Shown here: positions 1 through 10,168 of the stretch, piece by piece
Numbering within the stretch: the first letter of the stretch is position 1
Layout of the letters: each line of letters opens with the position of its first letter
Assembly: GCF_039872765.1 (NCBI RefSeq)
Contig: NZ_JBDPZC010000007.1
Coordinates: forward strand, 62,001 to 126,000
Direction of reading: 5' to 3'
Source of the DNA: Roseateles_B flavus
GTDB taxonomy: Bacteria; Pseudomonadota; Gammaproteobacteria; Burkholderiales; Burkholderiaceae_C
Length of the DNA: 64,000 nt
The notes under the pieces: model-generated
Database searches by the model: none
Seen by the model: the letters and a program-made list of their open reading frames with translations, nothing else
What the model was told of the DNA's origin: nothing
Translations under genes and position numbers: made by a program

Positions 1-28
1 TGGTGGTCATTTCGACAAACTTGCTCAT
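1..28 (-). CDS. 5' end of a cyclophilin-like gene (cut by window edge)
   Basis: Only nine codons are visible, reading MSKFVEMTT. The ATG overlaps the TGA of the upstream secreted cyclophilin as ATGA, so the two genes are translationally coupled. Cytoplasmic PpiB-type peptidyl-prolyl isomerases often start with MSK-V-E-L-x-T, and ppiA-ppiB pairs are common in Burkholderiales, so ppiB is the likely identity. This rests on nine residues and on context only. Confidence 0.5.
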
Positions 29-612
29 GGCTTGGACTCCACAGTGGCCTTGTTGATGAAGATGGGGGTGGTCGGCAGGTGCTGGAACATGCCCTGGGCG
101 GCGACCGGCGTGGCGCGGATCTTGTCCACGACCTCCATGCCCTCGATGACGCGCCCGAACACGGCGTAGCCGCGGCCATCGCGGGTGTTCTCGGCATCCA
201 GGCCGCTGTTGTCGGCCACATTGATGAAGAACTGCGCGGTGGCTGAATCCGGGAAGGCGGCGCGGGCCATGGAAATGGTGCCGCGTTCGTTCTTCAGGCC
301 GGACTTGTCTTCCAGGGGGATGGCAGGGCGGGTGGGCTTCTGTACCAGCTTCTCGGTGAAGCCACCGGTCTGGATCATGAAGCCGTCGATCACGCGGTGG
401 AAGATCACGCCGTTGTAATGGCCGGACTTCACATACTGCAGGAAGTTGGCGACGGTCTTGGGCGCCTTCTCGGCATCCAGCTCGATACGGATGTCTCCCT
501 GGCTGGTGGCCAGCTTGACGACCTGGGCCTGGACGCCCACGGCGGCCAGCAGAAGGGTGCAGGCGGCGAGCAGCCGGCGCGGATGGGAACGAAGCGGGGT
601 GGCAAAGGCCAT
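25..612 (-). CDS. ppiA: periplasmic peptidyl-prolyl cis-trans isomerase (cyclophilin)
   Basis: A 195-residue cyclophilin that should catalyse proline isomerisation during folding of exported proteins. Residues 1-29 form a signal peptide (basic start, LLAACTLLLAAVGVQAQ) with cleavage after AQA or VQA, so the enzyme acts in the periplasm. The cyclophilin core follows, with FHRVIDGFMIQTGG (about 70-85), the MARAAFPDSATAQFFINV region and the YAVFGRVIEGMEVVD strand that closes the barrel. The length is normal for PpiA. The ATG at 612 has GGGAGTCC a few bases upstream. The stop overlaps the start of the next cyclophilin (ATGA). Family assignment is secure. Confidence 0.93.
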   Translation of the reverse strand: MAFATPLRSHPRRLLAACTLLLAAVGVQAQVVKLATSQGDIRIELDAEKAPKTVANFLQYVKSGHYNGVIFHRVIDGFMIQTGGFTEKLVQKPTRPAIPLEDKSGLKNERGTISMARAAFPDSATAQFFINVADNSGLDAENTRDGRGYAVFGRVIEGMEVVDKIRATPVAAQGMFQHLPTTPIFINKATVESKP

Positions 613-692
613 GGTGGCAGGACTCCCTTGACGAGCTTCCAGAGTGGAGAGGACCAGGGCCGCCCGTGGGCGGCCAACCGGCGCATTCTCGC

Positions 693-1238
693 TCAGCGGG
701 CGGGGGTGTTCAGGCCGCGCAGCAGTTCCTGCGTGCGGCGCAACTTCAGGCTGGCGTTGACCGAACTCTGCGGGCCCGGCTTTGCCGCGACGGCGTAGGC
801 GCGCGCGGCCAGCTGCAGCAGCACATCCCCCAGGTTCTCCTGGGCCTGGACATGCTCGGGCTGCAGGCTCACCGCGCGTTGGAGGGCCTCCTGGGCCGCG
901 TCGATGTCACCGCGGGCGGCCAGGATGACCGCCAGGTTGTTGAAGGGGTCCGCCAGGTCCGGGAAATCTTCGGTGAGGCGTCGCAGCTGCGTCTCAGCCT
1001 GCGCCGTCTCGCCGGATTCCATGCGCATCAGCGCGAGGGCGAAGCGCATGCGGGCGTTGTTGGGGTCCTCGACCAGGGCCGTCTCGAGGGTCTTCTTGGC
1101 TTCGGCCTGATGTCCCTGCAGCCATTGCTGCTGGGCCTTCTCCAGCTCGCCGGCTGCCAAGGCCGGGGTGCTCCAGGCCAGGCCGGCGGCCAGCAGGAGG
1201 GCGAGGAGTCGGGGCAGGGCGGGGTGGCAGGACTTCAT
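693..1238 (-). CDS. exported TPR-repeat protein
   Basis: A 181-residue protein starting MKSCHPALPRLLALLLAAGLAWSTPALAAGE, where the first 27 residues are a classical signal peptide. The rest is built from tetratricopeptide repeats (AKKTLETALVEDPNNARMRFALALMRMESGE, then AEAQLRRL..DPFNNLAVILAARGDIDAAQ, then LQRAVSLQPEHVQAQENLGDVL). Such periplasmic TPR proteins act as scaffolds; no partner can be named. A longer reading from 1343 would put the signal peptide inside the protein, so 1238 is preferred. It is divergent from cysS. The C-terminus (LKLRRTQELLRG) looks like another helical hairpin. Confidence 0.8.
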   Translation of the reverse strand: MKSCHPALPRLLALLLAAGLAWSTPALAAGELEKAQQQWLQGHQAEAKKTLETALVEDPNNARMRFALALMRMESGETAQAETQLRRLTEDFPDLADPFNNLAVILAARGDIDAAQEALQRAVSLQPEHVQAQENLGDVLLQLAARAYAVAAKPGPQSSVNASLKLRRTQELLRGLNTPAR

Positions 1239-1363
1239 GTGTTGGGGCGGAGGTGGCGGGAGCCCAATCGGTATACTGAACGATTCTATAAGCTGGCCCT
1301 GCACAGCCTTGCCCCTGCCGGTGAAGGCCCTGTCCGGCGTCAACTCTTTCGCCCTGCGAGTCC

Positions 1364-2833
1364 ATGTCCCTGCGCATCTACAACACCCTGACCCGCGCGG
1401 TCGAGCCCTTCGTCCCCCTCGAGCCTGGCCATGTGCGCATGTATGTGTGCGGCATGACCATCTACGACCTCTGCCATGTGGGCCATGCCCGCATGATGAT
1501 GGCCTTCGACGTGGTCCAGCGCTGGCTCAAGGCTTCGGGCTTCCGGGTGACCTATGTCCGCAACATCACGGACATCGAGGACAAGATCATCAAGCGGGCA
1601 CTGGAGCGCGGCATCACCATCCGCCAGCTGACGGACGAAATGATCGCCGCCATGCACCGCGACATCGGTGCCCTGGGCGTCGAGCGTCCCACGCACGAGC
1701 CGCGCGCCACCGAATACGTGGGCCAGATGCTGGACATGATCGGCCTGCTGGAGGAAAAGGGCCTGGCCTACCAGTCCGCCAACGGCGACGTGAACTACGC
1801 CGTGCGCAAGTTCGAGGGCTACGGCAAGCTGTCCCGCCGCAACCTGGACGAGCTGCGCGCCGGCGAGCGCGTGGCCGTGGACGAAGGCAAGCATGACCCG
1901 CTGGACTTCGTCCTCTGGAAGGCCGCCAAGGCCGACGAACCTGCCGATGCCAAGTACGACGGCCGCTACGGCCCGGGCCGCCCCGGTTGGCACATCGAGT
2001 GCTCGGCCATGAGCTGCGCCGTGCTGGGCGAGACCTTCGACATCCACGGCGGCGGCCTGGACCTGCAGTTCCCTCACCATGAGAACGAGATCGCCCAGAG
2101 CGAGGGCGCCCTGGGCAAGCCCTTCGTGCGCTACTGGATGCACAACGGCTTCCTGAACGTCGACAACGAGAAGATGTCCAAGTCCCTGGGCAACTTCTTC
2201 ACCATCCAGGACGTCCTCAAGAGCTACGACGGCGAGACGGTGCGCTTCTTCATGCTGCGCACCCATTACCGCAGCCCGATCAACTACAGCGACGCCGCCC
2301 TTGAAGATGCGAAGGCCGCTCTTCGGCGCTTGTACAACGCCCTGGAAATTGGCGATGCCCTGCTAGCGGCGCATGGACGCCCGGCCGCAAGCACTGTTTC
2401 CTTGGAACAGGTCTGCGAACTCGACGACCTTGCCAAGCAGTTTGTCTCGGCCATGGATGACGATTTCAACACGCCTGGGGCACTGGCCATGCTGTTCGCG
2501 TATGCGAGCGACGTGGGGGCCATCCGGAATGGTTTGGTTCACGGCAATGTTGACCGCGATTTTTGCGAGACAAGTCTGAAGGTGTTGCACCGTAGCGTTC
2601 AAGCACTGCGTTCGCTTGGGGCGACCTTGGGCCTGCTGCAGCAGGCGCCGCGCGCCTACCTGCAGGCCGGCAGCACCCTGGACGAAGCGGCCATCCAGGC
2701 CCAGATCGAGGCCCGTGCTGCGGCCAAGGCTGCCAAGGACTTCGCTGAAGCCGACCGCATCCGCAAGGCCTTGCTGGATGCTGGCATCGTGCTCCAGGAC
2801 TCGCCCTCCGGCACGAGCTGGATGAAGGCCTGA
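1364..2833 (+). CDS. cysS: cysteinyl-tRNA synthetase
   Basis: A 489-residue class I aminoacyl-tRNA synthetase that charges tRNA-Cys in the cytoplasm. The HIGH-type motif is HVGHARMMM (about 38-46), the first zinc cysteine is in YVCGMTIYD, other ligands are in HIECSAMS and FPHHENEIAQSE, and the KMSKS loop is NEKMSKSLGNFF (about 268-279). The C-terminal anticodon-binding part ends normally (AKDFAEADRIRKALLDAGI). The stretch at about 2295-2640 (residues about 311-425) has visibly lower GC and different codon choice (TTG, GTT, GCA, GAT, CGT) from the flanks, while staying in frame and family-like; see findings. The TGA shares one base with the next ATG, so translation is coupled to the glycosylase gene. 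Confidence 0.97.
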   Translation: MSLRIYNTLTRAVEPFVPLEPGHVRMYVCGMTIYDLCHVGHARMMMAFDVVQRWLKASGFRVTYVRNITDIEDKIIKRALERGITIRQLTDEMIAAMHRDIGALGVERPTHEPRATEYVGQMLDMIGLLEEKGLAYQSANGDVNYAVRKFEGYGKLSRRNLDELRAGERVAVDEGKHDPLDFVLWKAAKADEPADAKYDGRYGPGRPGWHIECSAMSCAVLGETFDIHGGGLDLQFPHHENEIAQSEGALGKPFVRYWMHNGFLNVDNEKMSKSLGNFFTIQDVLKSYDGETVRFFMLRTHYRSPINYSDAALEDAKAALRRLYNALEIGDALLAAHGRPAASTVSLEQVCELDDLAKQFVSAMDDDFNTPGALAMLFAYASDVGAIRNGLVHGNVDRDFCETSLKVLHRSVQALRSLGATLGLLQQAPRAYLQAGSTLDEAAIQAQIEARAAAKAAKDFAEADRIRKALLDAGIVLQDSPSGTSWMKA

Positions 2834-3486
2834 TGGCGCGCTCGTCTGCCGCCGGGGTCACCCCGGACTACTGGGACGAGGCCTGCAAGCACCTGGTCAA
2901 GCGAGACCGGGTGATGAAGAAGCTCATCCCGCAGTTCGGCGAGGCCCGCCTGCAGAGCAAGGCCGATGCCTTCACCACGCTCGCGCGCTCCATCGTGGGC
3001 CAGCAGATCTCGGTGAAGGCGGCGCAGTCGGTCTGGGACAAGTTTTTGGCCCTCGTGACCGGGCCCGTCCATCGCATCCAGCCGGCCGCCGTGCTGGCCT
3101 TGGAGGTGACGGCGCTGCGGGGCGCCGGCCTGTCCGCCCGCAAGGTGGAGTACCTGCGGGACCTGGCGGAGCACTTCGAGGCCGGCCGCGTGCATGTGCG
3201 CCAATGGACGCAGATGGACGACGAAGCCATCATCGAGGAGCTTGTTGCCATCCGCGGCATCGGCCGCTGGACGGCCGAGATGTTCCTCATCTTCCATCTG
3301 ATGCGCCCCAATGTGATGCCCCTGGACGACCTGGGTCTGCTCAAGGGCATCAGCGAGAACTACTTCTCCGGCGAGCCTGTTTCGCGAGCCGAGGCGCGGG
3401 AAGTCGGGGAGGCCTGGGCACCCTACCGCTCGGTAGCCACATGGTACATTTGGAGAAGTCTCGATCCGCTACCAGTGGAGTACTAG
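2833..3486 (+). CDS. DNA-3-methyladenine glycosylase II-like (HhH-GPD)
   Basis: A 217-residue member of the helix-hairpin-helix GPD superfamily, which removes alkylated bases in base-excision repair. The front motif FTTLARSIVGQQISVKAA is typical of AlkA/MAG enzymes, the hairpin is IRGIGRWTAEMFL (about 138-150), and the catalytic aspartate lies in MPLDDLGLLKGI (about 160-170). No iron-sulfur cluster cysteines follow, so it belongs to the AlkA side rather than EndoIII. It starts on the last base of the cysS stop (TGATG). In many Burkholderiales it sits, as here, between cysS and accA. Confident family call; the exact substrate range is not readable. Confidence 0.9.
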   Translation: MARSSAAGVTPDYWDEACKHLVKRDRVMKKLIPQFGEARLQSKADAFTTLARSIVGQQISVKAAQSVWDKFLALVTGPVHRIQPAAVLALEVTALRGAGLSARKVEYLRDLAEHFEAGRVHVRQWTQMDDEAIIEELVAIRGIGRWTAEMFLIFHLMRPNVMPLDDLGLLKGISENYFSGEPVSRAEAREVGEAWAPYRSVATWYIWRSLDPLPVEY

Positions 3487-3604
3487 CCCATCCCGTACCG
3501 GCCGCGCCTGCCCCCACGAAGGGGTAGCCGCAGCCCCGGCCCAGGTGCCGCCCAGGCTTGCAGCCCGGGCTTGCGCGATGGGCTTTTTGAAATCAGGACG
3601 ACTG

Positions 3605-4576
<972 letters not shown>

Positions 4577-6063
4577 GCCCGACCCTGGCGCCAACAGCGC
4601 CTGCGTGGCCGTTGCCTGGAGCGGCGGCCGCGACTCCACCGCCCTCATGCATGCCACGGCGCGCTGCGCGCAGGCCCTGGCGCATGAGGGTTTTGCTTTG
4701 CGGGTGCTGGGCCTGCACGTGCACCATGGCCTGAGTCCGCATGCGGACGCCTGGCTGGCGCAGCTGCAGCGGCAGGTGATGGACTGGGCGGGGAAGGGCT
4801 TGCCGGTGGCGCTGCGCTGGCATCGGCTGGACGGAGCGCCGGCCCCGGGGGACAGCGTCGAGGCCTGGGCGCGTGAGGGCCGCCATGCCGCGCTGCAGGC
4901 CATGGCGCAGGAGGCGGGAGCCTCTCTGCTGCTGCTGGCGCATCACCGGTGCGACCAGGCGGAAACCTGGCTTCTGCAGGCGCTGCGGGGGGGCGGCCTC
5001 GCGGGCCAGGCCGCCATGCCCCGGCAGCAGGTGCGCGAGGGCCTGGTGTGGGCGCGTCCCTGGCTGGATCAGCCGCGGGAGCGCATCGAGCACTATGTGC
5101 AGGCCCTGAGCCTCGCCCATGTCGAGGACGAGAGCAATGCCGACCCCCGCTTTGCCCGCAACCGCCTGCGCCTGGAGCTGTGGCCCCTGCTGAACGCCGG
5201 CTTTCCCGGTGCCGAGGCCGCACTGGCCCAGTCAGCCCGCTGGGCGCAGGAGGCCGGGGACCTGCTCAACGAGATTGCCGGACAGGATCTGGAGACCTGG
5301 GCGCAGCCGCCTGCCGGGCTGGATCTCTCGGCCTGGGCGGCGCTGTCCCGCCCGCGGCTCAGCAATCTGCTGCGGCACTGGCTGCGCGAGCGCCTGGGGC
5401 GGCCGGCGCCGGCCAGCCTGGTGGAGCGGCTGCTCGGTGAAGCGCCGCAGGCGCCCGCCGGTGCGGCCTGGCCAGCCGGCAGCCGGGTGATCCAGAAGCA
5501 CCGGGGAGCCTTGCTGGTCCTGCCGGCGCCGGTGCAGGAGGTGCCGCGGGCTGCTGCCTCCCGGATGGACCTCAGCCGGCCCGGTCTGCATGCCTGCCCG
5601 GCCTGGCGCGGGTGCTTCCAGGTCGATGTGGTGAATGAGCCTTCGTCAGAAGCCGTAAGTTCATCGCTATTGCGCAATGTGATCTTGCGTGCGCGCGAAG
5701 GCAGCGAGCAATTCCAGCGGGCGCGCGGCACGCCGCCGAGGTCCTTGAAGAAGTCCTGGCAGGCCGCGGGCGTGCCTGCGCTGGCGCGCGGCGGGCCCCT
5801 TGTTTTTCTGGATCTCCCTGGGAAAGCGGGGCAGGAGGCGCCGCTGCTGTGGGTACCGGCGCTGGGCCTGGACGCGCGTTTCGCGGGGCAGGGTGAAGGG
5901 CCCTGGCTGCGCCTGAGCTGGCGGCCGGACGCTCCCTGACGAGGGGCTGAAGCCCAGGCCGCTGGCCGGGCGGGGCTTCGTGCTTCGCCAAGGCCAACCG
6001 TAGAATCGCTCACTGCGACCGCGGCGCAAGAAACCCCCTCCAACTCCGCGCAATCTCACAACC

Positions 6064-7332
6064 ATGGCATTGATCGTTCATAAGTACGGCGGCACCTCGA
6101 TGGGCTCGACCGACCGTATTCGCAACGTGGCCAAGCGCGTCGCCAAGTGGGCGCGTGCAGGTCATCAGATGGTGGTGGTGCCCTCGGCGATGAGCGGCGA
6201 GACCAACCGCCTGCTGGGCCTGGCCAAGGAGCTCTCGCCCGCCAGCAGCAGCCCGGCGCTGATGCGCGAGCTGGACATGATCGCCGCCACCGGCGAGCAG
6301 GTCTCGGTGGGCCTGCTGGCCATCGCGCTGCAGGCGGAAGGCCTGGAGTCTGTCAGCTATACCGGCTGGCAGGTGCCCGTGGCCACGGACTCGTCCTATA
6401 CCAAGGCCCGCATCGAGAGCATCGATGACAAGCGCGTGCGCGCCGACCTGGCCGCCGGCAAGGTGGTAGTCATCACCGGCTTCCAGGGCATCGACGAGCA
6501 CAAGAACATCACCACCCTGGGCCGTGGTGGTTCCGACACCTCGGCCGTGGCCATCGCCGCCGCGATGAAGGCCGACGAGTGCCTGATCTACACGGACGTC
6601 GACGGCGTCTACACCACCGACCCGCGCGTGGTGCCCGAGGCGCGCCGCCTGAAGAGCATCAGCTTCGAGGAAATGCTCGAGATGGCTTCGCTGGGCTCCA
6701 AGGTGCTGCAGATCCGCTCCGTGGAATTCGCGGGCAAGTACCGCGTGCCGCTGCGCGTGCTGTCCAGCTTCACGCCCTGGGACATCGACATCAACGAGGA
6801 AGCCAAGTCCGGCACCCTGATCACTTTTGAAGAGGACGAAAACATGGAACAAGCCGTCGTGTCGGGCATTGCCTTCAACCGCGACGAGGCCAAGGTGACG
6901 CTGCTGGGCGTGCCTGACAAGCCTGGCATCGCCTTCCAGATCCTCGGTCCCGTGGCGGAAGCCAATATCGACATTGACGTCATCATCCAGAACGTCTCGC
7001 ACGACGGGAAGACCGACTTCAGCTTCACCGTGCACCGCAACGACTACCAGCGCACCATGGAGCTGCTGGAGAAGACCGTGGCACCGGCCACCGGTGCGGC
7101 CAAGGTGCTGGGCGATCCGCGCATCTGCAAGGTCTCCATCGTGGGCATCGGCATGCGTTCCCACGTGGGCGTGGCGTCCAAGATGTTCCGCTCACTGAGC
7201 GAGGAAGGCATCAACATCCAGATGATCTCCACCAGCGAGATCAAGACCAGCGTCGTCATCGACGAGAAGTACATGGAGCTGGCCGTGCGCGCCCTGCACC
7301 GTGCCTTTGATCTGGACCAGGACGCCGCCTGA
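6064..7332 (+). CDS. lysC: aspartate kinase
   Basis: A 422-residue aspartokinase catalysing the first step towards lysine, threonine and methionine. The ATP-binding start is VHKYGGTSMGS, followed by the catalytic-domain motifs GRGGSDTSAVAIAAAM and YTDVDGVYTTDPR. Two ACT domains occupy about residues 265-420 and would give feedback control. An in-frame ATG at 6844, preceded by GAAGAGGACG, could start a separate regulatory subunit of the alpha2-beta2 type known from several LysC enzymes (MEQAVVSGIAFNRDEAK). The tRNA-Ser gene follows on the same strand, as in related genomes. Family assignment is certain; the internal start is a possibility. Confidence 0.96.
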   Translation: MALIVHKYGGTSMGSTDRIRNVAKRVAKWARAGHQMVVVPSAMSGETNRLLGLAKELSPASSSPALMRELDMIAATGEQVSVGLLAIALQAEGLESVSYTGWQVPVATDSSYTKARIESIDDKRVRADLAAGKVVVITGFQGIDEHKNITTLGRGGSDTSAVAIAAAMKADECLIYTDVDGVYTTDPRVVPEARRLKSISFEEMLEMASLGSKVLQIRSVEFAGKYRVPLRVLSSFTPWDIDINEEAKSGTLITFEEDENMEQAVVSGIAFNRDEAKVTLLGVPDKPGIAFQILGPVAEANIDIDVIIQNVSHDGKTDFSFTVHRNDYQRTMELLEKTVAPATGAAKVLGDPRICKVSIVGIGMRSHVGVASKMFRSLSEEGINIQMISTSEIKTSVVIDEKYMELAVRALHRAFDLDQDAA

Positions 7333-7385
7333 AAGCCCTCTGATAAAAAATCAGGAATTTGTAGCGGAGCCTGAAAAAGCACTGC

Positions 7386-7391
7386 TATACT
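7386..7391 (+). promoter_or_regulatory. -10 element of the tRNA-Ser promoter
   Basis: TATACT lies 13 bases before the mature tRNA 5' end, in a short A+T-rich patch after lysC. No good -35 hexamer is visible at 16-18 bases; TTGTAG at 7359 is too far away (21 bases). Transcription probably starts near 7398. Confidence 0.5.
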
Positions 7392-7404
7392 GCGAGGCTC
7401 TGCT

Positions 7405-7497
7405 GGAGACGTGACCGAGTGGCCGAAGGTGCTCCCCTGCTAAGGGAGTATGTGGGCAAAACCTGCATCGAGGGTTCGAATCCCTCCGTCTCCGCCA
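7405..7497 (+). tRNA. tRNA-Ser (anticodon GCU)
   Basis: A class II tRNA of 93 bases with encoded CCA. The acceptor stem pairs GGAGACG (7405-7411) with CGTCTCC (7487-7493), the discriminator is G7494 and CCA is 7495-7497. The anticodon stem CTCCC/GGGAG (7432-7436 and 7444-7448) closes a seven-base loop with GCT at 7439-7441, which reads AGC/AGU serine codons. A long variable arm and the GGTTCGAATCC T-arm are present. Confidence 0.97.
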
Positions 7498-7509
7498 GAC
7501 AGTATTGAG

Positions 7510-7543
7510 AAACCCGCCCAAGCGTGCTTGTGGCGGGTTTTTT
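7510..7543 (+). terminator. rho-independent terminator after tRNA-Ser
   Basis: Nine-base-pair stem AAACCCGCC (7510-7518) with GGCGGGTTT (7532-7540), loop of 13 bases, followed by a T run. It ends the tRNA transcript. Confidence 0.9.
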
Positions 7544-7724
7544 CATGGGCCGCTGCCTGTTCTGCCTGGGCCTGTCCCCGCAGTCATCGGTCATGGGCCC
7601 CGCGGCCTGAAGCCCTCGGTATGGCCTGCTTTCGGGCCTTTCATCCATCCGTGATGGCCCGAGCCGCGGCCGTTCAATTGCACATCAGAATGCACGTGGA
7701 CCAACACGTGGGGAGCCTGCCGTC

Positions 7725-8519
7725 ATGAATCCGCCTGTGAAGATCCGCAATGCCGAGGAGATTGCCAAGGCCCGCGAGGCTGCCGGCCTGGTGGCGCAGG
7801 TGCTGGCCATGATCGGCGAGCATGTGAAGCCGGGCGTCAGCACCGAGGACCTGGACCGGATCTGCCATGACTTCATCGTCAATGAGCTCCAGGTGATCCC
7901 GGCGAACGTGGGCTACCACGGCTTTCCCAAGACCATCTGCAGCTCGGTCAACGAGGTGGTCTGCCATGGCATCCCCACGCCGTCCAAGATCCTGAAGAAC
8001 GGTGACATCGTCAATATCGACGTGGCCATCATCAAGGATGGCTGGTTCGGCGACAGCAGCCGCATGTTCTTCGCGGGCGAGCCCAAGCTCCATGCGCGCC
8101 GGCTCGTGAACACCTGCTACGAGGCCCTGTGCGCCGGCATCCGCCAGGTCAAGCCCGGCGCCACGCTGGGCGACATCGGCCATGCCATCCAGAGCATCGC
8201 CTTCCGCGATGGCTACAGCGTGGTGCGCGAGTACGGCGGCCACGGCATCGGCGACATCTACCACGACGCCCCTCACGTCAATCACTTCGGCCGCCCGGGC
8301 GAAGGCCTCAAGCTGCAGCCGGGGATGATCTTCACCATCGAGCCCATGATCAATGCCGGGCGCCGCGAGGTGAAGGAGATGAAGGACGGCTGGACCGTCG
8401 TCACCAAGGACCGCTCGCTCTCGGCGCAGTGGGAGCACATGGTGCTGGTCACCGAGACCGGTTTCGAGGTGCTGACGACCTGGCCGGACGGCCTGGGCCA
8501 CTACCCGGCCATCGCCTGA
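7725..8519 (+). CDS. map: methionine aminopeptidase, type I
   Basis: A 264-residue metallopeptidase that removes the initiator methionine from new proteins. The pita-bread fold residues are visible: VCHGIP, DIVNIDVAIIKDGWFGD (two metal aspartates), YGGHGIGDIYHDAPHV (metal histidine), MIFTIEPMIN (glutamate) and WTVVTKDRSLSAQWEHM with the last glutamate. There is no N-terminal zinc-finger extension, so it is the short bacterial class. GGGGAG lies just upstream of the ATG. It stands alone here rather than beside rpsB. Confidence 0.96.
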   Translation: MNPPVKIRNAEEIAKAREAAGLVAQVLAMIGEHVKPGVSTEDLDRICHDFIVNELQVIPANVGYHGFPKTICSSVNEVVCHGIPTPSKILKNGDIVNIDVAIIKDGWFGDSSRMFFAGEPKLHARRLVNTCYEALCAGIRQVKPGATLGDIGHAIQSIAFRDGYSVVREYGGHGIGDIYHDAPHVNHFGRPGEGLKLQPGMIFTIEPMINAGRREVKEMKDGWTVVTKDRSLSAQWEHMVLVTETGFEVLTTWPDGLGHYPAIA

Positions 8520-8528
8520 GCTAGGCTC

Positions 8529-8544
8529 AAGTTCGCTTGAACTT
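8529..8544. terminator. possible bidirectional hairpin between map and the EAL gene
   Basis: AAGTTC (8529-8534) and GAACTT (8539-8544) form a six-base-pair hairpin with a GCTT loop between two convergent genes. No T run follows on either strand, so termination is only suggested. Confidence 0.35.
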
Positions 8545-8577
8545 CGCCGGAGCGCGACCGCGCCGCCGGGGCAGGCC

Positions 8578-9861
8578 TCAGTGAGGCCGGTGCCCCACCA
8601 GGCTCTGCGCCTGCTCCAGCGGCATCGGCCGGCCCAGGTGGTAGCCCTGCGCGCGGCCAATGCCCAGGCGGCGAATGGTCTCGAGCTCCGCCGTCGTCTC
8701 GACGCCCTCGGCCACGATGTGGCAGCCCGTTTCCGAGGCAAAGCCATGCATGGCCGCCGCCAGCGCGCGGCGCGAGCGATCGGAATCGATGCAGTGGGTG
8801 ATGCTGTAGTCCATCTTCACGATGTTCGGATGCAGGTTCAGGATGTGCCTGAAGCTCGCATAGCCCGCGCCTGCATCGTCGATCGCCACACGCAGGCCTT
8901 GAGACTGCAGGGGCAGCATGACGGCGGCGATGTCCTCGTAGCGTTCGACCACCTGGTGTTCAGTGACCTCCACGACGATGCGCTCGAGCGGGTAGCCCTG
9001 CAGCACCGAGGCGAAATGCCCGTTGACGATGGTCTCGGGTGAGGTGTTCACCGTCACGTAGATGTCGGGCGGCAACTGCGTCAGTGCCTCCAGGGCCAGG
9101 CGGATAGCCTTGGTCTCCATCTCGACGGCCCGGCCCACATGCGCCGCCTCGGCAAACCAGACATCGGGCGAGCGCAGCGGCTGCAGCGAAAAGCGCGCCA
9201 GCGACTCGAAGCCGCCGACCCGCGCACTGCGCACATCGACGATGGGCTGGTAGACCATCTTCAGGCCATCGGCATTGCAGACGGCTTCGATCCTGTCCTC
9301 CACGAGGCGGCGGGCCTCCTGGGCGGCCAGGGCGTCCTGGATCTCCTCGGCGGCCATCTGCGCGAAGACCCGCATCATGTCCAGGTCCCTGCGCGTGAGG
9401 GTGTGGTCGGCCGAGCGGCTGAAGCAGCAGAAGGTGCCGTAGAGCTGCCCGTCCGCCAGCCGGATGGGAACGCTCAGGTGTGCGCCCACGGGCAGGGCCC
9501 GCGTCGCGGGCAGGCTCAGCGCCTCGGTGTTGAGACAGGCATCGGTGATCAGCTCAGGCAGGCGGCCGTCCACGACGCGCTGGCAATAGCTTTCTTCCAG
9601 CGGGTCGGAAGCGCCGGCCTTGACCGGCCCATCTGCCGCGTCGGCGTCCACATGCCTGAAGACACGGCGCCCGTCGATGAACTCCGAGATGAAGGCGACC
9701 TCCATGCCCAGGTGCCGACGAATGGCATGGAGGCCGCGCTCGAGCGGGGGCCGGGTGCCGTTCCTCGCTGGCGACCCCGATGAAGACGCCGACGGCGACA
9801 CCGGTGACGACGAAGACTGCTGCACAAGGGCCAGGGCGGCCGAGGTGAGTACATCTTTCAC
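8578..9861 (-). CDS. GAF-EAL cyclic-di-GMP phosphodiesterase
   Basis: A 427-residue soluble signalling protein. After a Ser/Pro-rich N-terminus, residues about 40-185 form a GAF domain (LPVGAHLSVPIRLADGQLYGTFCCFS). Residues about 195-425 form an EAL domain that should hydrolyse c-di-GMP. Catalytic motifs are kept: FESLARF in place of the EAL triplet (Glu present), VNTSPET, VVEVTEHQ, AIDDAGAGYASFRH, VKMDYSIT, VAEGVETTAE and AQGYHLGRPM. No membrane segment is present. A ten-base palindrome AACTGCAGTT lies at 9875-9884, just upstream of the ATG. The GAF ligand is unknown. Confidence 0.92.
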   Translation of the reverse strand: MKDVLTSAALALVQQSSSSPVSPSASSSGSPARNGTRPPLERGLHAIRRHLGMEVAFISEFIDGRRVFRHVDADAADGPVKAGASDPLEESYCQRVVDGRLPELITDACLNTEALSLPATRALPVGAHLSVPIRLADGQLYGTFCCFSRSADHTLTRRDLDMMRVFAQMAAEEIQDALAAQEARRLVEDRIEAVCNADGLKMVYQPIVDVRSARVGGFESLARFSLQPLRSPDVWFAEAAHVGRAVEMETKAIRLALEALTQLPPDIYVTVNTSPETIVNGHFASVLQGYPLERIVVEVTEHQVVERYEDIAAVMLPLQSQGLRVAIDDAGAGYASFRHILNLHPNIVKMDYSITHCIDSDRSRRALAAAMHGFASETGCHIVAEGVETTAELETIRRLGIGRAQGYHLGRPMPLEQAQSLVGHRPH

Positions 9862-10168
9862 TGCAACCTCCGAGAACTGCAGTTGCTCCGGCGCTCCGGA
9901 GACTTACGGGTGCCCGCTTCGCGGTGCTGTGGATGATGGTCTCACAAGACGTCTGCCTTGACCAGCATCGCCCCGCTGGCCGCTCAGGTGCGGGGCCAGG
10001 CGCCTGCTCGTTGTCCTTGCCAGGCCCTCCGGCGGCTGAGGTGCCCGTGCTGAGGTGCCCGTGCTAGTGTCCACAGGGAGCGGCACGCGGATGGGTGGGC
10101 CCGATGCCGGCATGACCTGCCGGGGGGACCTGCCGGAGAACCAGCGATGGGCTGTCTTCAGCAGGCGC
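9862..10168. other. intergenic region between EAL gene and MocR gene
   Basis: No coding gene is convincing here. It holds the palindrome AACTGCAGTT (9875-9884) at the 5' end of the EAL gene and an exact 14-bp tandem duplication (10037-10064). No clear sigma-70 promoter or terminator with a T run was seen. Confidence 0.4.
10037..10064. repeat. 14-bp tandem duplication
   Basis: TGAGGTGCCCGTGC occurs twice head to tail without a mismatch, downstream of the MocR gene. It belongs to a set of short tandem duplications seen across the window. Confidence 0.9.

Noticed and set aside
7359..7364. TTGTAG as the -35 box of the tRNA promoter
   Set aside because: The spacer to TATACT is 21 bases, too long for sigma-70.
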